Source: Acidobacteriaceae bacterium
GTDB lineage: Bacteria; Acidobacteriota; Terriglobia; Bryobacterales; Bryobacteraceae
Reading direction: 5' to 3'
Assembly (NCBI GenBank): GCA_019246575.1
Contig: JAFAQG010000684.1
Span: 1-5,199, forward strand
Length of the DNA: 5,199 nt
The position numbers and the translations under genes are program-made. A model generated the notes under the pieces. That model was not told where the DNA came from. It worked only from the letters and a program-made list of their open reading frames with translations, and did not search any database. Shown piece by piece: positions 1 through 5,199 of the stretch. Every line of letters begins with the position of its first letter. Position 1 is the first letter of the stretch.

Positions 1-925
1 CGCGCAATCCGCGATAGGTCTGGCGCAGATCCCAGACCTCATCACGGAGATCGAGACTGTAGCTGTAGACGATGTGCGGATTCAGGTGCAGCGGCCCTGA
101 GACGACAAAATTCAGCCGCCGCTTATTAGAGTCCCAGCGTCCGAAGGATTCGAAGTCAATCCCGCGCCCGCGGACGTTATCGACATCAATCGCAAGCGCC
201 TCGTAGGGCAATTGTCGCAGCATGGGAAGCACTCGCCCCATCCACCCTGAAAACGGCTGCGATAGGGAAGTCGTCCGGACGGCAACATCGAAGCGCTCAT
301 CAGCTCGGGGAAGTACGTCGAAGCTCACGTTGCTGAAAATGCCGAGTCGATCGGCATTGGCTTCGGTGAGTAGAAGCCGGTTACTCGTGAACACCTGCCC
401 GCCCGAGATCTCGAACATCCGTTCGCGCAGTACGGGATCGAGCCGTGGCCGCGGCCGAAATCTTACGGATTCGATCAGCGGCTTATCGATGCGGTTCCAA
501 TATTTCAGCGCAGCTTCGACATTTCCGTCCAGTAAATAGAGTGTTGCCAAAAAGTCGTTCGTGTACCGGTCGGAGGCGTCGAGTTTCAGCGCCGCATGCA
601 AATTCTTCTTAGCAGATCGGTTGTCATTCTCGCGATAAGCTACGCCTGCAAGCTCGATTGGAAATCGTTTGTCGCCAGGGTACAGTTTGCGGCCTTGTCG
701 TAAGACACTACGGGCTTGGCCGAACTGGCGTAATCGCGCGAGCGCGAGGCCTTGGTAGAACAACACAGATGGAGAACGACTAGGGGCACTCGCCGCAAGG
801 CGTGCGGCTTCGGTCCATTTCCCCTCGTCATACAGCGAGCGAACACGCTGTTCAATCGTCGGGGAAGCTTCCGGAGCGGCGCTGAGCGCGACAGACACTA
901 CGAGCCAAACCGGGATGGCTCTCAA
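1..925 (-). CDS. Exported TPR protein with POTRA-like segment and probable outer-membrane barrel (3' end outside window)
   Basis: The reading frame stays open for 308 codons and runs off the left edge, so the C-terminus is missing. I start it at TTG (925-923), which overlaps the stop of the upstream peptidase gene as TTGA. No Shine-Dalgarno is visible, so translational coupling is likely. Residues 1-19 (LRAIPVWLVVSVALSAAPEA) look like a signal peptide. Residues about 24-146 contain roughly four TPR-like helical pairs, for example LFYQGLALARLRQFGQARSV and FLATLYLLDGNVEAALKYW. Residues about 160-219 resemble a POTRA domain (NADRLGIFSNVSFDVLP followed by RFDVAVRTT). From about 244 the pattern AIDVDNVRGRGIDFESFGRW then RRLNFVVSGPLHLNPHIVYS resembles the first strands of an Omp85/surface-antigen barrel. 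The TPR call is fairly firm. The POTRA and barrel calls are inferred from pattern only. The protein probably acts in the envelope with the C39-like peptidase encoded just upstream. Confidence 0.78.
   Translation of the reverse strand, partial: MRAIPVWLVVSVALSAAPEASPTIEQRVRSLYDEGKWTEAARLAASAPSRSPSVLFYQGLALARLRQFGQARSVLRQGRKLYPGDKRFPIELAGVAYRENDNRSAKKNLHAALKLDASDRYTNDFLATLYLLDGNVEAALKYWNRIDKPLIESVRFRPRPRLDPVLRERMFEISGGQVFTSNRLLLTEANADRLGIFSNVSFDVLPRADERFDVAVRTTSLSQPFSGWMGRVLPMLRQLPYEALAIDVDNVRGRGIDFESFGRWDSNKRRLNFVVSGPLHLNPHIVYSYSLDLRDEVWDLRQTYRGLR
922..925 (-). promoter_or_regulatory. 4-nt stop/start overlap (TTGA) coupling the peptidase and TPR/barrel genes
   Basis: Read on the minus strand, the sequence AATTGAG supplies the TGA stop of the C39-like peptidase and the TTG start of the next frame, shifted by one base. 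The bases just upstream (CCGCGGCAACAGAA) contain no Shine-Dalgarno. Start of the second gene therefore likely depends on ribosomes that have just finished the first, as with the common ATGA overlap. This decides the start of the TPR/barrel gene, because the next plausible start (GTG, codon 10) would cut into the signal peptide. Confidence 0.65.
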
Positions 926-1464
926 TTCTGTTGCCGCGGTACTGCGAGTAGGGTCCAGCCGCCGGTCTCACGCCACTCGGAGACAAAGCGATGGCGATCT
1001 TCACGGGATAGCTTGCCTCGTGCGGGGTCATTCAGCCACACCGACCTTTCATCGAGTCCGACTACGACGGCATAGTGTAGCGGGGCTTTTATGCCCGCGG
1101 GCGCGAAGCACACAATCAGCGGCCGCCCCTTAGCCAGATGCTGCCGCAAGTCGACCAGCTCGCCGTTGAACACGAACGACTGAAAGCCGTGTGCGTCGAG
1201 ATATCGTTTCAGCGCCTCGCCTTGAATGCCTTTGACGGAGGATACAGGCAGAAGTTCACGTATCCGCTCGGAAGCGGTTGCAGCCGCGCTCAACTCACGA
1301 AACTGGCGCGCCCAATACCCGATCACCATCGCGACTGCGGCTGCGCCGCAACCAGCCTTTGTCTGTTGAACGAACGGAACATCCAGCCATGCTGGTTCAG
1401 CGACAAAGGCATAGCTCGAGGCCAATCCCGCTATGACACACACCGGGATGCAGACCGCCCTCAT
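922..1464 (-). CDS. Exported C39-like (papain-fold) cysteine peptidase
   Basis: This 180-residue protein starts at ATG 1464. No in-frame ATG, GTG or TTG lies upstream as far as position 1560, and the ribosome site is weak (AGTGG). Residues 3-22 form a hydrophobic export signal. The rest is one peptidase C39 domain: Q33 six residues before the catalytic cysteine (oxyanion-hole glutamine), Cys39 in KAGCGAAAVAMV, His130 in PLHYAVVVGL, and Asp146 in WLNDPARG. The triad is therefore complete. C39 domains are best known for cutting double-glycine leaders at the N-terminus of peptide ABC exporters. Here there is no transporter or ATPase part, so this is the stand-alone, exported form. It probably cleaves a peptide or protein in the periplasm or at the outer membrane. 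The stop overlaps the TTG start of the TPR/barrel gene, so the two are co-translated and probably work together. The substrate is unknown, and no GG-leader peptide gene is seen in the window. Confidence 0.88.
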   Translation of the reverse strand: MRAVCIPVCVIAGLASSYAFVAEPAWLDVPFVQQTKAGCGAAAVAMVIGYWARQFRELSAAATASERIRELLPVSSVKGIQGEALKRYLDAHGFQSFVFNGELVDLRQHLAKGRPLIVCFAPAGIKAPLHYAVVVGLDERSVWLNDPARGKLSREDRHRFVSEWRETGGWTLLAVPRQQN

Positions 1465-1560
1465 CTGAAACCACTGTACTCTCCGTCGCTCGTTAAAATG
1501 CGCGATGATGCGTAGAAGAAGTTCGCGCTGACAGGACTCGTCAGTGCAAATGAGGAGACA
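1465..1560. promoter_or_regulatory. Divergent intergenic region between the C39-like peptidase and HEAT-repeat genes
   Basis: This 96-bp spacer must hold the start signals of both divergent genes. I found no convincing -35/-10 pair for either direction. It contains a short inverted repeat CTGAC-aggactc-GTCAG (1528-1544) just before the HEAT gene's ribosome site. The repeat could be a small operator or leader hairpin, but five pairs is weak evidence. Confidence 0.35.
1552..1557 (+). promoter_or_regulatory. Ribosome binding site GAGGAG of the HEAT-repeat gene
   Basis: The purine-rich GAGGAG lies right before the GTG start. Spacing is 5 nt from the GAGG core, or 3 nt from the last G. It supports the GTG at 1561 as the true start, since the nearby ATG (1550) and GTG (1544) are in other frames. 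Confidence 0.65.
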
Positions 1561-2451
1561 GTGACGTTTTCTCTACTATTGCTGTTTGCCCTTACCGCCG
1601 TATCGCCGGACACCCGCAAGCCGGTCGACAATGCCTGGTCCATTCTCGAAGACGGCGTTCAACATAGTAACTCGGATAAGCGCGCCAGCGCTGTTCACGC
1701 GCTCGGCATTCTGGAACGTAACGCGCGGGCAGAGAGGCTGGCGGAGAAAGCTCTGGAGGACAACAATCCACAAGTGCGCATCGCGGCGGCAAATGCCATC
1801 GCCGAGATGAAAGATGTCGCAGCGGGCCCAAAATTGCGGATCGCGTTGGATGACAAAGAAATCAAAGTCGTGATCGCGGCCGCGAACGCTCTGTATGCGC
1901 TTAAAGACCCGGCCGCGTATCAGGTCTACTATGCTTTACTCACCGGCAGCCGTAAGACGAGCGAAGGCCTGCTGCAATCACAGCTCGACAGGCTAAAGGA
2001 TCGCAAGGCTCTCGAGAAGATCGCGTTCGAGACCGGAATCGGATTCATTCCGTACGGCGGAATGGGCTGGGACGCCTGGAAGCAATTTACGCAGGGGAAT
2101 GGAGTCGCCCTTCAGGCCGCGGCGGCTGAAAAGCTCGCCACCGATCCGGATCCCAAGAGCGCCCACGCGCTCGAGGATTACACGACAGACAAGAGATGGC
2201 AGATCAGAGCCGCGGTTGCGAACGCACTTGCGAAACGAGGCGATCCCAGGGTCCAGAATGCTCTTATTCCGTTGCTTGAAGACGACAACTCCACGGTCCG
2301 CTACGCTGCTGCCGCTGCGATTGTGCGGCTGAGCGGCGCGAGGCGGGTAGGGCGGCGCGCCGTGAATTCGGCGACGGCGTCGAGATCGACTAAACCGTCC
2401 TCACATTCGGAACACGTTCCGAAGCCGCAGGCAGCTCCGGGAAGTCCGTAA
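1561..2451 (+). CDS. Exported HEAT-repeat protein with an atypical C-terminal tail
   Basis: The gene encodes 296 residues from a GTG start supported by GAGGAG. Residues 1-14 (MTFSLLLLFALTAV) form a short hydrophobic export signal. HEAT-like helical repeats follow at about 24-52, 56-86 and 87-117, shown by patterns such as NPQVRIAAANAIAEM and IKVVIAAANALYALK. A linker of about 60 residues contains GFIPYGGMGWDAWKQF, and two more repeats cover about 183-226 and 227-257 (RWQIRAAVANALAKRGD, STVRYAAAAAIVRLS). HEAT repeats form a curved scaffold for protein contacts, so no enzyme activity is expected. As I recall them, related acidobacterial proteins end soon after the AAAAIVRLS motif. Here about 38 more residues rich in Arg, Ser, Ala and Pro follow, and the last 62 nt overlap the 3' end of the convergent gene. 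A late frameshift or lost stop may have added this tail. The partner is unknown. Confidence 0.82.
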   Translation: MTFSLLLLFALTAVSPDTRKPVDNAWSILEDGVQHSNSDKRASAVHALGILERNARAERLAEKALEDNNPQVRIAAANAIAEMKDVAAGPKLRIALDDKEIKVVIAAANALYALKDPAAYQVYYALLTGSRKTSEGLLQSQLDRLKDRKALEKIAFETGIGFIPYGGMGWDAWKQFTQGNGVALQAAAAEKLATDPDPKSAHALEDYTTDKRWQIRAAVANALAKRGDPRVQNALIPLLEDDNSTVRYAAAAAIVRLSGARRVGRRAVNSATASRSTKPSSHSEHVPKPQAAPGSP

Positions 2452-3523
2452 ACGGCTCCGTCTGATACCAATACGCAACCGAATAGAACGAATCGGAGCG
2501 GTCATTGGCGTGCCCGTGTTCGATGGTGTGTTTCATCGATTTCTGGAAAGCAATGGGATTATCGGCGTGCCAGCGATATAGGCAATACCGTCCGCCTGTA
2601 ACTTCGGCGAGCGCGATGAAAGGCGCACCGTTATAGAGGTGCGCGAACTCTGTGGCTCCGGTACGCCCGCCGAAGTCCCATGCGCCGCAGAAGTAGTCTT
2701 CCGTGCCGCTACCGTTGATCGAGGGCTTCGCTTCGCCATCGATGAAGGTCATATCGTCGCCTTCGCCAAACCATGCGTCGGAGTTTTGAACGACGCCGAG
2801 CGTTACTCCCATGAGGTGACCTCGGCCGCGCGCTTCGCAGAAGACGTAATTTGCGCGCCCGTCCAGGTTGAGCTTCTGCTGCCCTCGCGCAAACGAAGCG
2901 GCATGATTCGGTGTCGCCTGCCGATACTGCGCGTGAAAATACATCACGTCTTCAGGCAACCCGGGGACAAGTTCATAATCAATGTTCGAGTACAGGGCGT
3001 CCACTTGGGTCTGTCCTTCGTTCGTAACGGTCATGCGAGCCGAGCGGCGAAACGGCATGGCGAAATAAGAATTCATCGCCTTGACGGAAGAGCAATTCAG
3101 AAATGCCGATTGATACACGAAATAATTTCCGAGGTTCAGGCCGAAGAAATCGCCGACCGGCGTCTCGACACTAGGCTTCGAGTTTCCGTCCCAGTACACA
3201 CGAAGTACAAGTTCCTTCAAATGATTTGGGCTTTTTGAAGCAATGGTGAACCAGACGTGAGTGACGATTCCGGGGCCGTCGGTCTGGAGCACGTCCATTG
3301 TGTGGCCGGCAGGCAGCGGCCAGAAATCGCGGTTTCCACCACTACGGTCGTAGCTCGACTGCCGCAGAGTACGGTTATTTCGCGCACGCACGTAATTCGG
3401 AATCGTAAAGAACGCGTGCTCGTGCGCCGCTGCTTCCTGCGCCAATGCCCTTTGGCCGGCAAATACCCCGGTTACTCCCCCGAGGTATCGCAGAAATCGC
3501 CTTCTTTGCTCACCCATCTGCAT
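2390..3523 (-). CDS. Tat-exported GH172 (DUF2961) furanosidase-like glycoside hydrolase
   Basis: I prefer the ATG at 3523 because AAAGGGG sits 7 nt ahead of it. The ATG at 3529 is only 1 nt from that site and would add two residues. The protein has 377 residues. QRRRFLRYLGG near residue 6 is a twin-arginine motif, with likely cleavage at RALA/QE (about residue 28). The remainder matches DUF2961 throughout: SSYDRSGGN (56-64), GPG (83-85), GDFFG (124-128), MPF (156-158), WFGEGDD, GSGTEDYF and SVAYWYQ (348-354). Glu254 (FGEGDD) and Glu275 (GTEDYF) are 21 residues apart, the same spacing I recall for the catalytic Glu270/Glu291 pair of the bifidobacterial alpha-fructofuranosidase that founded GH172. 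Known GH172 members act on alpha-D-fructofuranosides or alpha-D-arabinofuranosides. Context beside a pectinase suggests a furanosyl side group of a plant polymer, but the substrate here is unproved. The length is normal and the domain looks intact. Confidence 0.9.
   Translation of the reverse strand: MQMGEQRRRFLRYLGGVTGVFAGQRALAQEAAAHEHAFFTIPNYVRARNNRTLRQSSYDRSGGNRDFWPLPAGHTMDVLQTDGPGIVTHVWFTIASKSPNHLKELVLRVYWDGNSKPSVETPVGDFFGLNLGNYFVYQSAFLNCSSVKAMNSYFAMPFRRSARMTVTNEGQTQVDALYSNIDYELVPGLPEDVMYFHAQYRQATPNHAASFARGQQKLNLDGRANYVFCEARGRGHLMGVTLGVVQNSDAWFGEGDDMTFIDGEAKPSINGSGTEDYFCGAWDFGGRTGATEFAHLYNGAPFIALAEVTGGRYCLYRWHADNPIAFQKSMKHTIEHGHANDRSDSFYSVAYWYQTEPFTDFPELPAASERVPNVRTV
2406..2423. repeat. 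Perfect 8-bp inverted repeat with 2-nt centre in the convergent gene overlap
   Basis: TTCGGAAC-AC-GTTCCGAA is a perfect inverted repeat. As RNA it could form a 7-bp stem with a CACG loop in either direction. It lies inside the last codons of both the HEAT gene (plus) and the GH172 gene (minus), where a two-way terminator would be expected. No T-run follows on either strand, so a standard intrinsic terminator is not supported. It could instead stabilise 3' ends, bind a dimeric protein, or be chance. Confidence 0.45.
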
Positions 3524-3530
3524 CGACATT

Positions 3531-3537
3531 CCCCTTT
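3531..3537 (-). promoter_or_regulatory. Ribosome binding site AAAGGGG of the GH172 gene
   Basis: On the minus strand AAAGGGG precedes two close in-frame ATG codons. It is 7 nt from the second (3523) and 1 nt from the first (3529). The spacing favours the second ATG as the start. Confidence 0.6.
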
Positions 3538-3571
3538 AAGTAGGCTCAACCACTCGTTTAGTTTAATTTGC

Positions 3572-3600
3572 TTGACCGGTGCGCGGGCATGTTGGATAAA
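3572..3600 (+). promoter_or_regulatory. Sigma70-type promoter for the GH28-CE8 gene
   Basis: TTGACC (3572-3577) matches the -35 consensus at five of six bases. It is separated by exactly 17 nt from GATAAA (3595-3600), which matches the -10 consensus at four of six. An overlapping AT-rich stretch (TAAATATAAG) could serve as an alternative -10. Transcription would begin near 3607 and give a leader of only about 17 nt before the GTG start. No clear promoter was found for the opposite GH172 gene in the same spacer. A tandem GTTTA pair (3556-3565) just upstream is the only other pattern seen. Confidence 0.6.
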
Positions 3601-3623
3601 TATAAGAACCCTCCTTTGTTGCC

Positions 3624-5199
3624 GTGAAAATCCTACATTGCGCATTTCTCATCAGCTTTCTTGTGAGCTCGCCAGCGATTGTTCGGGCGCAAGACGGCCG
3701 CACCGTCTCTGAACCTACGCTGCCGGATCCGACAAGCATTTGTACGGTCCTGACTGCGGAGCTTGCTTCCGTGAACGGCGACCTGAGCTCCGACGATAAC
3801 TCACAGTTCGATACGGCACGCATCCAGAATGCGTTGAACACGTGTTCGGCCGGCACTGCTGTCGAACTGCAGCCCGCGAACGGAAACGATGCATTTCAAA
3901 TTCAGCCCATCACGATACCGGCAGGGCGCACGCTCTTGATCGATCCGGGTGCGACGGTGTATGCCTCGATTGATCCCCGCGATTATGATGTGCAGAGCGG
4001 GAGCTGCGGCATTGTGGCAAGCAGCAGTGCGGGATGCAAGCCGCTGATCACGCTGAACCACTCGAACGACTCCGCGATCATGGGCGGAGGCGCCATTAAT
4101 GCGCGCGGCGGCGACACTCTCATCGGCCTGGACGTGAGCTGGTGGGACCTTTCGCGGCAAGCACAGCAGTTAGGGCAGAATCAGTACAATCCGCGCTTGA
4201 TCCAGGTATCGAACAGTAACAATTTGACTTTCTACCAAGTCAGCGTGATCAATGCACCGCTGTTCCACTTCGCCATTTCAGGCACGAACGGACTGACGGT
4301 GTGGGGCATCAACATCAATACACCCTACGGCTCGCGCAATACCGACGGCATCGATCCCGGCAATGCGACGAATGTCACGGTCACGGAATCGTCCATCAGC
4401 GATGGCGATGACAACGTTGCGCTTGGCGCTGGCGGAGCGCCAGCGTCGCAGGTAACCGTGTCGAACAACCATTTCGGCGGGGGCCACGGCATGTCGATCG
4501 GCAGCTACACGCAGTACGGAGTAAACAATGTGGTGGTCGATAATCTGAACATCTCCGGTGTCCCGGGCGACCATAACGACACGGGCCTTCGCATCAAGTC
4601 CGACCGCAGCCGCGGCGGGCTGGTGCAGTACATCAGCTACAGCAATGTGTGCATGCAGAACGTGTACAATCCGCTGGTGTTCGATCCGTTTTACAGCAGC
4701 TCTGCGACGGGCAACCTGATCCCGGACTACCGCGACATATCGCTGCACAGAGTGCACGTGTTAACGCCCGGCAAGATGAAGCTGGAAGGTTACGACGCCG
4801 ACCACCCACTCGGTCTGACTCTCGATAACGTGATCTTCGACGGCACGTGGCATGCAAGCGACATCAGTGCCCAGCATGCGCATCTTATCTTCGGTCCGAA
4901 TCCAACGAACCTTGTCACGCCCTCGGGTACGGACGTCACAATCGACAACGAGGTCACGGGGGATGACCCGCCGTACGATTGCGGAGCGGTTTTCCCTGGC
5001 CTCGGACCAGTGGTCACAGTAGGTCAGGGCGGGTACAGCAGCGTTCAGGATGCCGTCAATGCATTACCCGCAAGCGGCGGGACCGTCAATATCAATCCGG
5101 GCGTCTATACGGAAGTTGTTCACATCGACAAACCGAACGTGCGATTACATGGAAACACCGGCTCGGCATCGGACGTAGTCATCACGTACGACAATTCGG
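3624..5199 (+). CDS. Secreted GH28 polygalacturonase fused to a CE8 pectin methylesterase (3' end outside window)
   Basis: Translation starts at GTG 3624, the only start between an in-frame TAA (3603) and the signal peptide. It has no visible Shine-Dalgarno. The frame is open for 525 codons and runs off the right edge. Residues 1-23 (MKILHCAFLISFLVSSPAIV, then RAQ) are a signal peptide. Residues about 55-450 form a GH28 right-handed beta-helix with every catalytic motif: RNTDGID (Asp241), SDGDDN (Asp262 and Asp263), GGGHGMSIGS (His288) and RIKSD (R323-K325). GH28 enzymes hydrolyse alpha-1,4-galacturonan by inversion. After a short linker ending at about 463, VVTVGQGGYSSVQDAVNALP and GTVNINPGVYTEVVHIDKPN are the typical N-terminus of a CE8 pectin methylesterase beta-helix. 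The CE8 catalytic aspartates lie beyond the window. One secreted chain would thus de-esterify pectin and cut the exposed chain. The GH28 call is very firm; exo- or endo-action is not decided. It is divergent from the GH172 gene. Confidence 0.93.
   Translation, partial: MKILHCAFLISFLVSSPAIVRAQDGRTVSEPTLPDPTSICTVLTAELASVNGDLSSDDNSQFDTARIQNALNTCSAGTAVELQPANGNDAFQIQPITIPAGRTLLIDPGATVYASIDPRDYDVQSGSCGIVASSSAGCKPLITLNHSNDSAIMGGGAINARGGDTLIGLDVSWWDLSRQAQQLGQNQYNPRLIQVSNSNNLTFYQVSVINAPLFHFAISGTNGLTVWGININTPYGSRNTDGIDPGNATNVTVTESSISDGDDNVALGAGGAPASQVTVSNNHFGGGHGMSIGSYTQYGVNNVVVDNLNISGVPGDHNDTGLRIKSDRSRGGLVQYISYSNVCMQNVYNPLVFDPFYSSSATGNLIPDYRDISLHRVHVLTPGKMKLEGYDADHPLGLTLDNVIFDGTWHASDISAQHAHLIFGPNPTNLVTPSGTDVTIDNEVTGDDPPYDCGAVFPGLGPVVTVGQGGYSSVQDAVNALPASGGTVNINPGVYTEVVHIDKPNVRLHGNTGSASDVVITYDNS

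Noticed and set aside
222..1515. Several plus-strand open frames of 72-125 codons opposite the TPR and peptidase genes
   Set aside because: They are Arg/Ser-rich and lack recognisable motifs, while the minus strand carries TPR and C39 signatures through the same stretch.
2353..2362. GC-rich palindrome CGGCGCGCCG
   Set aside because: It is short, inside coding sequence, not followed by a T-run, and expected by chance in GC-rich DNA.
2406..2423. LexA-type operator (GAAC-N4-GTTC)
   Set aside because: The two half-sites are separated by 2 nt rather than 4, and the site lies at gene ends rather than in a promoter.
2330..2460. Rho-independent terminators for the convergent genes
   Set aside because: No stem followed by a run of T was found on either strand near the two stops.
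2639..3238. Plus-strand open frame of 199 codons
   Set aside because: It is antisense to the GH172 gene, shows no domain-like pattern, and the opposite strand matches DUF2961 over its whole length.
3558..3617. AAAGGAGG on the minus strand followed by a 10-codon frame from ATG 3590 as a leader peptide for GH172
   Set aside because: The spacing between the purine run and the ATG is about 19 nt, too long for use, and the predicted peptide (MPAHRSSKLN) has no attenuator-like feature.
3801..4757. Two minus-strand open frames of 119 (3801-4160) and 159 codons (4278-4757)
   Set aside because: Both are mirror frames of the GH28 domain, with Val/Ala/Arg/His-rich composition typical of antisense reading; the GH28 motifs on the plus strand are complete.

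Overview
The window is moderately GC-rich bacterial DNA carrying five protein genes. No RNA genes, mobile elements or CRISPR arrays were seen. All five products appear to be exported. The mix suggests a soil-type plant-polymer degrader, and an acidobacterium is my best guess: it combines a HEAT-repeat protein with a 'GxGWDAWK…VRYAAAAAIVRLS' pattern, a Tat-exported DUF2961/GH172 enzyme and a GH28-CE8 pectinase. That taxonomic guess rests on recalled family distribution, not on a marker gene.

Left part (1-1464, minus strand): a two-gene unit. An exported C39-like cysteine peptidase with an intact Cys/His/Asp triad overlaps by 4 nt (TTGA) a gene that runs off the left edge. That second gene encodes a signal peptide, about four TPR repeats, a POTRA-like segment and the start of what looks like an Omp85-type beta barrel. 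Together they suggest an envelope peptidase working with an outer-membrane TPR/barrel protein.

Middle (1561-2451, plus strand): a small exported HEAT-repeat protein, divergent from the peptidase. Its last ~38 codons do not look like HEAT sequence and run antisense into the end of the next gene. A perfect 8-bp inverted repeat (2406-2423) lies in this convergent overlap.

Right part (2390-5199): a divergent pair for carbohydrate breakdown. On the minus strand is a Tat-signal GH172 (DUF2961) furanosidase-like enzyme with both expected catalytic glutamates. On the plus strand is a secreted GH28 polygalacturonase with a complete catalytic motif set, joined to the beginning of a CE8 pectin methylesterase that continues past the right edge. 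A good sigma70-type promoter sits in the 94-100 bp between them. In this model CE8 de-esterifies pectin, GH28 cuts the exposed polygalacturonate, and GH172 removes a furanosyl sugar of unknown identity.
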